Under the pieces are notes generated by a model, which was not told the DNA's origin, did no database searches, and was given only the letters and a program-made list of their open reading frames with translations. A stretch of DNA of 64,000 bases from Streptomyces sp. R28 (GTDB taxonomy: Bacteria > Actinomycetota > Actinomycetes > Streptomycetales > Streptomycetaceae): assembly GCF_041052385.1 (NCBI RefSeq), contig NZ_CP163439.1:620001-684000 (forward strand), written 5' to 3'. Numbering within the stretch: position 1 is the first letter of the stretch; every line of letters begins with the position of its first letter. The position numbers and the translations under genes are program-made. This document shows positions 11,434 through 19,745 of this stretch, one piece after another.

Positions 11434-14400
11434 TCAGCCTCGTACGAGATGGATCCGGTACGTCCGCGTCCGTGCCCCGTCCTCACTGGTCACGGAGACG
11501 ACCGCCGCCGCCCCGCCGGGCTCATCGAGACGGTCGACGGCGACAGTGGCGTAGGGATCGCGTGCCGTCGCCGTGACGCGGCTGCGGCTCGGGGCGTCGG
11601 TGACGACCCGGTAGCCGGTCGTGTCCGGGTCGAAGGAGGGGATCGCCTTTCCGGACACCTCGACGGACGCGGCGGCGGCATCCGAGGAGACCCCGGGGCT
11701 CTTGGCGTACACCTCGATCTCGCTCATGGTGAGGTAGCCGCCCTGACGCGCGGTCATGACGACGCGTACCTCCGACGCCGGTCCCGTCTCCAACGGGACG
11801 TCGACCACCGGCGTGCCCTCGGCGCCGACCGCCACGGGGTCGCTCGCGTCGACCCACGTACCGGTACCGGACGCCCGTATCTGCACCTTCAGGCTCTCGG
11901 GGAGGGAGGCGCTGCTCCCGTCCCGGTAGAAGTGCGCGACGACCCGGTTCAGGTCACGTGGCTTCGGCAGCGTGAAGGTGACGGAGTCGGAGGGGTTCTT
12001 GGTGTTCCCCGGTTTCCAGTTGGACCATGCCTTCTCGGACAGGTCGCCGTTGCGCAGGCGCTCCGCGGAGTACCCGCTCTCGGTGAAGGTGGCGTCGACC
12101 GAGACGCCGTCGTCCGCGGCGATGTTGGTCTCCACCGGTTCCGTGACCTGCACGCGCACGGCCGCGTCGACCGTGTCGCCGCCCACGACCTGGGCGACGC
12201 CGCGCAGTGTCACTACGCCGGTCGCGTCGAACGCCCCGTCGGATGCCGGGGCCCAGGTCACCGGAAGGTCGGCCCGGCCGCCGTTCCGGCCGATCCCCAC
12301 GACCGTGGCCGGAAGGTCCGGTAGGCCGCCCACGTAGGTCTTGGCGCGTCCCGGAAGGGTCGAGGCGATCGTGTCGACGGTGACGACCGCGAGCGCGGGG
12401 ATCCTCCGTCCGAGGGGGTCGGTCGCCTCGCCCCTGACCCGCACCGTCCCGGGGTCACGCCACTTCCGGTCCGGCGGAAGGTTCCACACGACGGGCAGCG
12501 CGCCCCGGGCGCCGTCCCTGAATACCGGCGTCACCGTCGTCGGCAGCTCGGGCCGCAGGCCGGGGACGGTGAACGTCTCGGCCGGTTTGGTGCGCAGAAC
12601 GGTCTCGTCGGTCACCTCCCAGCGCTGGTTCGCCGCCGACGTCGGGGTGTACGTGGACACCTTGGCGCCGTCCGTGGTCGACTGCCCGGCGACGTCGGCC
12701 AGGCGGCCGGTGGCGGCGTTGACGAACGTCCATGTGCCGTCGCCGGTCGTCGACATGATCCACTGCGCGGCTTCGGGTACCCGGCCGCCTTCCGGCTCCT
12801 CCAGGACGGCTTGATTGTCGCGTACGGCGAGCCGCTTGCCGGTCTTGGCGCTGGTGAGGGCGTAGCGCTCGCGGTTGTCGGTGCCGCGCGTCAACTGCCG
12901 GACGGACCAGAGCTGTTCCGCGCTGTCGGCGTCGGTCGTACGGATGACGACGCCGTTGCCGTCGTCCGACGGCGCCAGCGACTTGCCGCTCTGGGCCCCC
13001 TGGAGCCGGTAGACATGCCCGGGCTGCACGAGGGCGGCATCGCGCGCCACGCCGCCGACGCCCTCGACCAGGAAGGTCGTGACCGACTTCGCGGGGACGG
13101 TGAGCGTGGCGGACCGGCCGGTCACCCGGACCGTTGTGCCGCGCACCAGGGCGCCGTCGCTGCTCGTGACCACGGGAGTGACGGTGGCCCGCGGTGAGAC
13201 CTTGCCGAAGCGCGAGAGATCGAGGGTCACCGGTCGCGCGGAGGCGCCGCCGTTCACATGCACCACGGTCGCCGTACGGCCGTTCCGCTGCACCGCGGCG
13301 ACGCTCGACGGGTCGTCGACCTTCACGAAGTGATCGCCGGGACGGATGTAGTGGGTGAAGTTCCGGATGGTGTGGAACTTGGAGTTGGCCCGGACCGGAC
13401 ACGTCTCCAGGGTGTCCTCGGCCGTGCAGTTGAACGGCACGTGGATGCTGCCCCAGTTCTTGCCCGCCGCGGCCTGCGGTATCGCGTCCTCGACCGGCTG
13501 CCAGAACACCCAGGCCGCGGGCTCCAGTTCACGCATGTCGTCGACCATCCGGGTGGCGATGCCGAGCCCCGGCTCCATGCTGGTGAAGTCGGTGCCGGTG
13601 CCCCAGGTGCCCTCGACCTCGCTCATCCACAGCTTCTTGTCCGCGCCCTTGGCGATGTCGCGTGCGCTGGTACGCCGGCCCGTGCCGTAGGTGTGCACGT
13701 TGAGCTGGTCGACGGCGGCGCGGGCGGGGGTGTCGTAGGCGTTCCAGTTCTCGGTGAAGATGCCGGGGTTGGTCTCGTCCATCGCGGAGATCTCGGCGCC
13801 GGTCCGGGCGCCTTCGAGCGCCTTGTCCAGGGCGAGGACGACCTTCTGCTGGAGTTCGGGGCCCGCGTGCGCGCCCTCCTGACGCCCGCCCGTGGGCCGG
13901 CCGTCCGCTCCGAGCTGGGTGCCCCAGTAGGGCGTGTTGGGTTCGTTGAGCGGGTCGATGGTGTCGAACTCGATGCCGTGCGCCTGCTCCAGACGCTCAC
14001 TCACCCGCACCAGGTAGGTGGCGAAGTCGTCCACGCGGTCGGCGCGGATCTGGTCGGCGCTCGCGTCGAAGCCGCCGGAGACGTAACCGCTGACGGTCTG
14101 GAACCAGGGCGGTGAGTTGCTGAACGCCTCCCAGCGGGTGACCTTGTCCTTGACCTGGTCCACCCACCACCGCTGGCCGGCGTCGGCGTCCCAGTTCCAG
14201 TGGTCCGGGTTGTTCGGGTCCCACCAGTCCATGTCCTGCCGGGTGGTCCCCTCGGGGGCCTTCCAGAAGCCCTCCATGGTGGCGCCCGCCTTCATGTAGT
14301 CCTTGCGGACGTCGGGGGCGTTGCCGCCGCCGATGTTGTACCGGGCGATGTTGAGGCGGAGACCGTCCACACCGAACAGCATGTCCACGAGCCGTCTTCG

Positions 14401-14625
14401 AATGGGTTCCGGGTAGTTGCCCGTCGCGTTGGCGAACCAGACGAGGCTCGTGCCCCAGCCCTCGAACTCCTGCTGTCGGTAGGAGGGGTCGATCCGTACG
14501 GTGACCGCGCTCTGAGGTGCCGGGTCCGCCGCGCTCGCCACGGGCGCGGCGACGACGAGACTCGCGCCGAGCGTCAGAGGAACCGTCGACGCCAGGGCCC
14601 GGACGATGCGATGCCGTTGGGGCAC
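11434..14625 (-). CDS. Secreted GH30 glycoside hydrolase with ricin, Ig-like and CBM32 modules
   Basis: About 1,063 residues. A Sec signal peptide ends near PVASA-ADP. The GH30 catalytic domain (about 40-520) has the acid/base Glu in DPLNEPNTPYWG and the nucleophile in LWMSEVEGTWG, closest in pattern to endo-beta-1,6-galactanase-like enzymes. A ricin-type beta-trefoil follows (about 550-690, VYRLQGAQSGKSLA and NQRWEV). Then come two bacterial Ig-like domains, an F5/8C (CBM32) domain (about 840-975, LPESLKVQI and SEIEVYA) and a terminal cadherin-like beta-sandwich. The GTG at 14625 is chosen because GGAAGGGAG lies just upstream; a GTG at 14640 is possible. It is divergent from pectate lyase, suggesting joint use on pectin or arabinogalactan side chains. 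Confidence 0.88.
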   Translation of the reverse strand: MPQRHRIVRALASTVPLTLGASLVVAAPVASAADPAPQSAVTVRIDPSYRQQEFEGWGTSLVWFANATGNYPEPIRRRLVDMLFGVDGLRLNIARYNIGGGNAPDVRKDYMKAGATMEGFWKAPEGTTRQDMDWWDPNNPDHWNWDADAGQRWWVDQVKDKVTRWEAFSNSPPWFQTVSGYVSGGFDASADQIRADRVDDFATYLVRVSERLEQAHGIEFDTIDPLNEPNTPYWGTQLGADGRPTGGRQEGAHAGPELQQKVVLALDKALEGARTGAEISAMDETNPGIFTENWNAYDTPARAAVDQLNVHTYGTGRRTSARDIAKGADKKLWMSEVEGTWGTGTDFTSMEPGLGIATRMVDDMRELEPAAWVFWQPVEDAIPQAAAGKNWGSIHVPFNCTAEDTLETCPVRANSKFHTIRNFTHYIRPGDHFVKVDDPSSVAAVQRNGRTATVVHVNGGASARPVTLDLSRFGKVSPRATVTPVVTSSDGALVRGTTVRVTGRSATLTVPAKSVTTFLVEGVGGVARDAALVQPGHVYRLQGAQSGKSLAPSDDGNGVVIRTTDADSAEQLWSVRQLTRGTDNRERYALTSAKTGKRLAVRDNQAVLEEPEGGRVPEAAQWIMSTTGDGTWTFVNAATGRLADVAGQSTTDGAKVSTYTPTSAANQRWEVTDETVLRTKPAETFTVPGLRPELPTTVTPVFRDGARGALPVVWNLPPDRKWRDPGTVRVRGEATDPLGRRIPALAVVTVDTIASTLPGRAKTYVGGLPDLPATVVGIGRNGGRADLPVTWAPASDGAFDATGVVTLRGVAQVVGGDTVDAAVRVQVTEPVETNIAADDGVSVDATFTESGYSAERLRNGDLSEKAWSNWKPGNTKNPSDSVTFTLPKPRDLNRVVAHFYRDGSSASLPESLKVQIRASGTGTWVDASDPVAVGAEGTPVVDVPLETGPASEVRVVMTARQGGYLTMSEIEVYAKSPGVSSDAAAASVEVSGKAIPSFDPDTTGYRVVTDAPSRSRVTATARDPYATVAVDRLDEPGGAAAVVSVTSEDGARTRTYRIHLVRG

Positions 14626-14760
14626 GGCACTCCCTTCCACAACACAGAGCTGAACAGAACCGAACAGAAGGAATCGCGCTCAGGGCATGCTCGGTGACGG
14701 TAATGACCTCGTCAAGATGGCGGACGAGTTGGGGCTGCACGTGGGGGTTTGGCGATGTCG

Positions 14761-14815
14761 TTGACATGCTCAAGGCATCTCATTAATCTCCGGGAAACTC
14801 GGGAAAGCGCTTTCC
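14761..14815 (+). promoter_or_regulatory. Promoter and palindromic operator of the pectate lyase gene
   Basis: TTGACA (14761-14766) is a perfect -35. After exactly 17 bases comes TAATCT (14784-14789), a good -10. Just downstream, at the expected transcription start, lies the perfect 14-bp palindrome GGAAAGCGCTTTCC (14802-14815). Palindromes centred on GCGC or CG are typical LacI-family operators in carbohydrate genes, so repression by a sugar-responsive LacI regulator is likely. No such regulator gene is adjacent. Confidence 0.72.
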
Positions 14816-14894
14816 GCCTACCGCCCGGCTGCCGTGCCCGTCCGTGTTTTCGCACGACCGAACAAGATCCGCCCCTCACCTCGGGAGGAACAGC

Positions 14895-15902
14895 ATGAGG
14901 TCGTCGTCACGCGCCGCACGCGGCGTCACCGCTCTCACGCTCGCCCTGCTGCTCGGCGCGATGACGATGCCGTCCGGCACCGCCGCCGAGGAGCTGCCGG
15001 CACCTTCGGCGGAGACATCCCCCACCGGCTTCGCCGCCGTCGACGCGCTCGGCCGGAACGGCACCACCGGCGGAGCCGGCGGCCCGACGGTGATCGCCAC
15101 CACCACCGAGCAGTTCCTGGAGTACATCGACACGACCGGCCCGCTGGTGATCCGCGTCCAGGGCACCATCGACATCACCAGCAAGCAGGGCGTTCGGCCC
15201 GACAAGACCATCGTCGGCGTCGGCTCCTCCGCCGTCGTCAACGGCGGTGGCCTGGACTTCTACCGCTCCCACAACGTCATCGTCCGCAACATCAGGTTCA
15301 CGGGCGCCGAGGACGACGCCGTCAACGTGGGCCAGGAGTCGCACCACATCTGGATCGACCACAACGAGTTCGTCGCCCCGGTCGACGGGGCGGTCGACAT
15401 CGTGCGTGGCTCCCAGTACGTCACCGTGTCCTGGAACTGGTTCAACAAGACCGACAAGAGCATGCTGCTCGGTCACTCCGACGCCAACAGCGGCCAGGAC
15501 ACCGGCAAGTTGAAGGTCTCCATCCACCACAACTTCTTCGACGGGTCGCGACAGCGGCATCCGCGGGTGCGGTTCGGTGAACCGGTGCACGTCTACAACA
15601 ACTACTACAAGGGCAACGCCCTTTACGGCGTCGCGTCGACCATGAACGCGGGCGTGCTGGTCGAGGGCAACTACTTCGACGCCGTCCCCCATCCCTGCTA
15701 CTCGGCCAGTGGCTACGACGGGTCGGGACCGGGCCGACTGGTCCAGCGCGACAACGTCTTCGCCGGCGCCGGGACCGGTGCCTGCGAGACCAACGGCACC
15801 GTGACCGAGCCGCGCACCTACTACGCCTACACGCTGGATCCCGCGACCGACGTGCCCTCCCTCGTACGAGCCGGAGCCGGAGTCGGGAAGATCGACACCT
15901 GA
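14895..15902 (+). CDS. Secreted pectate lyase, PL1 family
   Basis: A 335-residue protein with a Sec signal peptide (residues about 1-35, MRSSSRAARG then a hydrophobic core). The PL1 parallel beta-helix shows HHIWIDHNEF (the vWiDH motif), KSMLLGHSD, the catalytic-Arg region RQRHPRVRFG and the VYNNYYKGNALYG strand. It cleaves polygalacturonate by Ca2+-dependent beta-elimination outside the cell. The ATG follows GGGAGGAA. Expression is probably driven by the promoter at 14761-14789 under control of the GGAAAGCGCTTTCC palindrome. The neighbouring GH30 gene is divergent. Confidence 0.94.
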   Translation: MRSSSRAARGVTALTLALLLGAMTMPSGTAAEELPAPSAETSPTGFAAVDALGRNGTTGGAGGPTVIATTTEQFLEYIDTTGPLVIRVQGTIDITSKQGVRPDKTIVGVGSSAVVNGGGLDFYRSHNVIVRNIRFTGAEDDAVNVGQESHHIWIDHNEFVAPVDGAVDIVRGSQYVTVSWNWFNKTDKSMLLGHSDANSGQDTGKLKVSIHHNFFDGSRQRHPRVRFGEPVHVYNNYYKGNALYGVASTMNAGVLVEGNYFDAVPHPCYSASGYDGSGPGRLVQRDNVFAGAGTGACETNGTVTEPRTYYAYTLDPATDVPSLVRAGAGVGKIDT

Positions 15903-15964
15903 ACTTCCGTCGCCCCCCAAAGAAAGCGCGACGGTTCTCTCCCCCCACACAGGAGGACCTCCCC

Positions 15965-16609
15965 ATGAGTGCACGACGAGCCCCGATGCCGACTCCCCGC
16001 GCGCCCATACCCTGGCGCAGCAGGGCGGTCATGGCCGCGCTGGCAGCCGCCCTGCTGGCGGGCCCGGGCATCGCGCAGGCCACGCCGCAGACCGCCGCAC
16101 CGGCAGCCCGGGCAGAGGTGTCTGCGGCGGCCACCATCACCTGGACCCTCGAACGGGCCGGCAACCCCACCGAGGACCAGCGCACGGCCTACGACCTCAT
16201 CACCAAGGCCATGAACGCCGCGGTGGCCCGCTACAACAACCTCAGCGACCTCGGCAAGACCATCACCGTCCGCTACGACCCGGGCGTGCCCACCGCCGAC
16301 GGCAACATCAACGGGACCATCCGCTTCGGCAACCGCAGCTACATGAACGAGCGGACCGCGCTGCACGAGATCGCCCACACCATCGGCGTGGGGACGAGCT
16401 CGGGCTGGTCCCGCCTGGGCGGCAGCGGCACCTGGACCGGTGCTCAGGCCACGGCGCTGGTCAGGCAGTTCGACGGCGGGAGCGCCAAAATCTCCACCGG
16501 CGGTGGCCACTTCTGGCCGTACGGCCTGAACTACGACAACGAGTTCTCGAACACGGCGGCCGACCGCCACGTCCAGATCGTCGCCGCGATGGTGCGCGAC
16601 GGCCTGTGA
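15965..16609 (+). CDS. Secreted zincin-like protein with HEIAHT motif
   Basis: A 214-residue exported protein with a long signal region (about 1-45, Arg-rich then AALAAALLAGPGIAQA). The mature part has TALHEIAHTIGVGTSSGW, an HExxH motif in the metzincin-like pattern HExxHxxGxxT, so the usual third zinc ligand (His or Asp) is Thr. The C-terminus contains GGGHFWPYGLNYDNEFS, whose His may supply a ligand. Similar streptomycete proteins often carry extra ricin domains, absent here. It lies 62 bases after the pectate lyase and may share its transcript. Peptidase activity is a prediction. Confidence 0.72.
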   Translation: MSARRAPMPTPRAPIPWRSRAVMAALAAALLAGPGIAQATPQTAAPAARAEVSAAATITWTLERAGNPTEDQRTAYDLITKAMNAAVARYNNLSDLGKTITVRYDPGVPTADGNINGTIRFGNRSYMNERTALHEIAHTIGVGTSSGWSRLGGSGTWTGAQATALVRQFDGGSAKISTGGGHFWPYGLNYDNEFSNTAADRHVQIVAAMVRDGL

Positions 16610-16617
16610 TCCGCGGT

Positions 16618-16647
16618 GTTGGTGCCCGGCAGTGCCCGGGCACCAAC
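16618..16647. terminator. Perfect hairpin between convergent genes
   Basis: GTTGGTGCCCGG (16618-16629) pairs with CCGGGCACCAAC (16636-16647) over a 6-base loop. It lies 8 bases past the zincin gene stop and before the convergent PhzF gene end, so it is likely a bidirectional terminator. Confidence 0.75.
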
Positions 16648-16693
16648 CCTCCCGGCAGATCCCTACGGCGTCGGAGAGCCCCGCCCTCCCGCG

Positions 16694-17593
16694 TTACCGG
16701 GGCATGCGCGTGCCCGCGCCACTGACCCGGACCTTCGGGTCTGCGGCGTGCAGGGTCACGGTCAGCACGCCCGGCCTGCCCATGTCCTCCCCCTGGTGCA
16801 GAGTGAGCACCGACTCCGCGGGCACCAGGGCGAGTTCCCGCGCGTACGCCCCGAAGGCGGCGGCTGCGGCGCCGGTGGCCGGGTCCTCCACGACGCCGCC
16901 GATCGGGAAGGGGTCGCGGACGTGGAAGACGGTGTCCGCGGCACGCCACACCAATTGCACGGTCGTCAGGTCCAGCTTCCGCATCAAGGCGGCGAGGCGC
17001 TCGAAGTCGTACGACAGGTCAGCGAGCCGTTCCCGGCTGCCGGCCCCCAGCACCAGATGCCGGGCGCCGGCGAAGGCGATGCGGGGCGGCAGCAGCGGGT
17101 CGAGGTCGGCCGACGGCCAGCCCAGCGCTGCCAGCGCCTCGGCCAGTTCCTCCGCGGCGATCTCTTCGACACGGGGCTCCACGCTCGTCAATGTCGCCCG
17201 GAGCGTGCCGTCGGCCTCAGCGGCGACGGTCACCGGCACCGTACCCACACGGGTGGCGAAGACCAGGTCGCCCGGACCGATCCGCTCGGCCAAGGCAACG
17301 GAGGCGGCGACGGTGGCATGGCCGCAGAAGGGCACCTCCGCCTGAGGACTGAAGTATCGAATGGTGAAGGCCCGCCCGGGCTCCCCGCCCGGTTCCTCCA
17401 GTTCCTCGGGCGGACCGGTCAGGAACGCGGACTCGCTGTATCCCAACTTGGCGGCGATCGCCAGCATCTCGGCGTCGTCGAGGCCCGAGGCGTCCAGGAC
17501 GACGCCCGCCGGGTTGCCGCCGTCGGGGTGGGACGAGAACGCGGTGTAGTGCAGCACATCGGGGACGCCGTCGGCACGCTCGTTGATCTCCAT
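16694..17593 (-). CDS. PhzF family isomerase-like protein
   Basis: A 299-residue protein of the PhzF/diaminopimelate-epimerase fold. The N-terminal half shows FSSHPDGGNPAGVVLDA, SESAFL (with the conserved Glu), RYFSPQAEVPFCGHAT and ATVAASVAL. The C-terminal half has DPATGAAAAAFGAY. Members include the phenazine isomerase PhzF, but most streptomycete relatives act on unknown small molecules and no phenazine genes are present here. The ATG at 17593 fits the normal start of the family; a longer upstream frame is Arg-rich and unlike it. No strong ribosome-binding site is visible. Confidence 0.88.
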   Translation of the reverse strand: MEINERADGVPDVLHYTAFSSHPDGGNPAGVVLDASGLDDAEMLAIAAKLGYSESAFLTGPPEELEEPGGEPGRAFTIRYFSPQAEVPFCGHATVAASVALAERIGPGDLVFATRVGTVPVTVAAEADGTLRATLTSVEPRVEEIAAEELAEALAALGWPSADLDPLLPPRIAFAGARHLVLGAGSRERLADLSYDFERLAALMRKLDLTTVQLVWRAADTVFHVRDPFPIGGVVEDPATGAAAAAFGAYARELALVPAESVLTLHQGEDMGRPGVLTVTLHAADPKVRVSGAGTRMPR

Positions 17594-17771
17594 GCCGTAC
17601 GACAACCAACGCGCCGGCACACCGATTCCCGGTCTCGGAACACGGTAGCGACACCGGTTCCGGCCGCGAGGCCACAGCATGGGCACCGCTTCCCGCAGCG
17701 CCGGCAACCGTTTCGAGGCATCCCCACTCCGGCGCGGTCGAGCGTCCGGAGCCGAGAATCCGGAGTTCTTC

Positions 17772-18119
17772 ATGCGCCTTCGTCCCGCTCTCCGCCGTAC
17801 CCGCGTCTGCGCCCTGGCCGCAGGGCTCGCAGCGGCAGGCGCGCTGGCTCTCACGACACCCGCTTCGGCCGCGGCCCAGGCCGACGTCACCGCCACACTC
17901 CCCGTCACGATCACCGACGGGGACTCGGTCATGACCCAGACCGCAGGCGTCTACACCTGCCACAGCGACTTCACCGTCGGCCGGGCGAAGGACATCTCCG
18001 TCACCGTGCCCGCCGGCCAGTGGGTCCAGGTCTTCAGCAGTCACGGCTGCTACGACGCCCTCAACATCAGCGGCGCCACCATCGAGACCGACGGACAGGT
18101 CATCGACTTCACGTTGTGA
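17772..18119 (+). CDS. Small secreted two-cysteine protein
   Basis: A 115-residue protein with a clear signal peptide (MRLRPALRRTRVCALAAGLA, then LTTPASA-AAQA) and an all-beta-looking mature domain of about 80 residues. Two Cys (VYTCHSDF and SSHGCYDAL) probably form one disulfide. There is no membrane anchor. I do not recognise the family; it is not a chaplin (no GN/CVN pattern) nor a rodlin. The ATG at 17772 follows GGAG and is the only start that gives a good signal peptide. It is transcribed divergently from the PhzF gene across about 178 bases. Confidence 0.75.
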   Translation: MRLRPALRRTRVCALAAGLAAAGALALTTPASAAAQADVTATLPVTITDGDSVMTQTAGVYTCHSDFTVGRAKDISVTVPAGQWVQVFSSHGCYDALNISGATIETDGQVIDFTL

Positions 18120-18170
18120 CCGCCGCCGCCCCTGGGCATGCCGGGAGCCGGCGCGGCACCGTACGGTCGG

Positions 18171-18563
18171 TCAGTTCTCCTGGAGCACGGAGAGAACGTT
18201 CCCCGCGGGGTCGGTGAACCACGCGATCGCCGCGGGGCCGCCGTTGCCGACCCGGACGATGCCCTTCTCGTCATGGTCGAATCCGGCGTAGCGCTCAAGG
18301 GTCACGCCACGTCGCTCCAGTTCGCCGACCGCCGCCTCGATGTCGTCCACGGGGAAGTTGAGAATCGTGAACGTCGCGGGGGTGTGCTGCTCCTTGGGGT
18401 AGACGAAGACCCGCGCGCCGCTGCCGAGCTTGACGAGCAGCATCCGCATCTCCCCCTCGCCGGTCTCCTCCACCTCAAGGCCGAGAACCTCACCGTAGAA
18501 CCGGCGGGCCTCGCCGAGGTCATCGACCGAGAAGCCGCTGAACGCCTGCGATTGTCCGAGCAT
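18171..18563 (-). CDS. VOC (glyoxalase/bleomycin-resistance fold) protein
   Basis: A 130-residue single-domain vicinal-oxygen-chelate protein. Visible repeats are [20 protein letters not shown] at the start and [17 protein letters not shown] in the middle, followed by [14 protein letters not shown], which carries the usual C-terminal acidic metal-ligand position. The ATG at 18563 is preferred because AGGAG lies nine bases before it; a GTG at 18581 would place that site inside the gene. The substrate is unknown. It is convergent with the small secreted protein gene. Confidence 0.88.
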   Translation of the reverse strand: MLGQSQAFSGFSVDDLGEARRFYGEVLGLEVEETGEGEMRMLLVKLGSGARVFVYPKEQHTPATFTILNFPVDDIEAAVGELERRGVTLERYAGFDHDEKGIVRVGNGGPAAIAWFTDPAGNVLSVLQEN

Positions 18564-18697
18564 GCCGTGTGTCTCCTTCACGCGTGAGCCGTCCTGACCT
18601 CTCAGGGCACACCACGCGCACCGAAGCCGGACGCACGCCGCGCGGGCGGCGTCCGGTTGGTCGTGCGTCCTTCACCCGCACGAAGCCATGCCGCATC

Positions 18698-19462
18698 TCA
18701 AGCAGTTCGCCCGTCTTGGCGTTGCGGATGACGACGCATCAGGTGCAGGTCCTCGCCCCAGGCATCCAGCACCGCGCCGTGTCCGGCCCGCCGTGCCGTT
18801 GCCTCGACGTGGGCGAAGAGGCGGCGCTGGGTGGATACGTCGCCTGTTCCTGAGATGCGGTCCACAGCGTCGAGCAGCGTACCGGTGTCCCAGCCGGGCA
18901 GCGGGAACCGGGCGAGCTCCCACTCCAGGTATTTGTTGTAGGGGCGGGGACGGCGGTCGAGAGCGAAGAGCAGCTCCAGGAGAAACCGGACGCTGTCGGC
19001 GGCGTCGAGCCGGGACGCGAGCGCGTGTCCGTCGCGGTCGTTCTTGACCGAGCGGTACAGGGAGTTGGCGTAGGCGTCGAGCCACGCACCCGCGTCCCGG
19101 AAGGCCTCATCGGCGTCGAGCCGTGCCTTGTCGGCCACGATCTCGGCGATTCCGCCGTCGAGCCGGTCGAGCACGATGCGGGCGCGGGCAAGGGCGTACC
19201 GCTCGAAGCCCGGCATTCCGGCGGCGCGGAACTCGTCGAGGGAGACGATGACGAGGTCGAGTTCTGCTGTGCGGTGCCCCGTGAACCGGGTGAGGGTCGT
19301 TGCCGCGCCGTCGGCGAGGACGACGTACATGTCGTGGTCGGAGTGGTCGGTGGTCATGCCGTCGTGGGCCCGGGAACCTTTGAGGACCAAACCGACGACA
19401 GCTGAGTCAGCGGTGGCGAGTTCGATGAACGCGTCATAGGTGAGGGGCTGCTGAGCAGTCAT
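18698..19462 (-). CDS. Nucleotidyltransferase-like protein
   Basis: A 254-residue protein whose N-terminal domain has GSRAHDGMTTDHSDHDMYVV, a GS-x-DxD arrangement of the Pol-beta nucleotidyltransferase superfamily, with a third acidic residue in ELDLVIVSLDEF. The C-terminal half is helical (SLYRSVKNDRDGHALASRLD, then FLLELLFALDRRPRPYNKYL), like the helical domain of aminoglycoside adenylyltransferase relatives. It may modify a small molecule, possibly an antibiotic; the substrate is not evident. GGAG precedes the ATG. Confidence 0.72.
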   Translation of the reverse strand: MTAQQPLTYDAFIELATADSAVVGLVLKGSRAHDGMTTDHSDHDMYVVLADGAATTLTRFTGHRTAELDLVIVSLDEFRAAGMPGFERYALARARIVLDRLDGGIAEIVADKARLDADEAFRDAGAWLDAYANSLYRSVKNDRDGHALASRLDAADSVRFLLELLFALDRRPRPYNKYLEWELARFPLPGWDTGTLLDAVDRISGTGDVSTQRRLFAHVEATARRAGHGAVLDAWGEDLHLMRRHPQRQDGRTA

Positions 19463-19745
19463 TGCGTGATCTCCGGTGGAGTGATGACGGATATGCCGAC
19501 CGGGCGGCCCCTGCTGAAGGGGTCGCCCGGCACCGTCTGCGGCGGGGCTCGGCCACCGCCCGGAAGATCAACGCACGTGTGGACTCTACCGCCGGGCCGC
19601 CCGCGAGGTCTCGCTTTCGGTCGGCCTTGAGCGCGGTCAGTACACCGAGATCGTGACCGGGACTCCCCCGTCGGCACCGTTCGTCACCGCGACCGCCCCC
19701 GCCCCCGCCCCGGCCGGGACCGCGACGGCATGCTCAAGGCTGTCG
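19463..19745. other. Intergenic region with a possible coding relic
   Basis: No complete gene. On the minus strand, 19637-19742 reads SLEHAVAVPAGAGAGAVAV then TNGADGGVPVTISVY and a stop. It has high GC3 and looks like the C-terminal beta-strand of a lost protein, but no family can be named. Confidence 0.3.
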
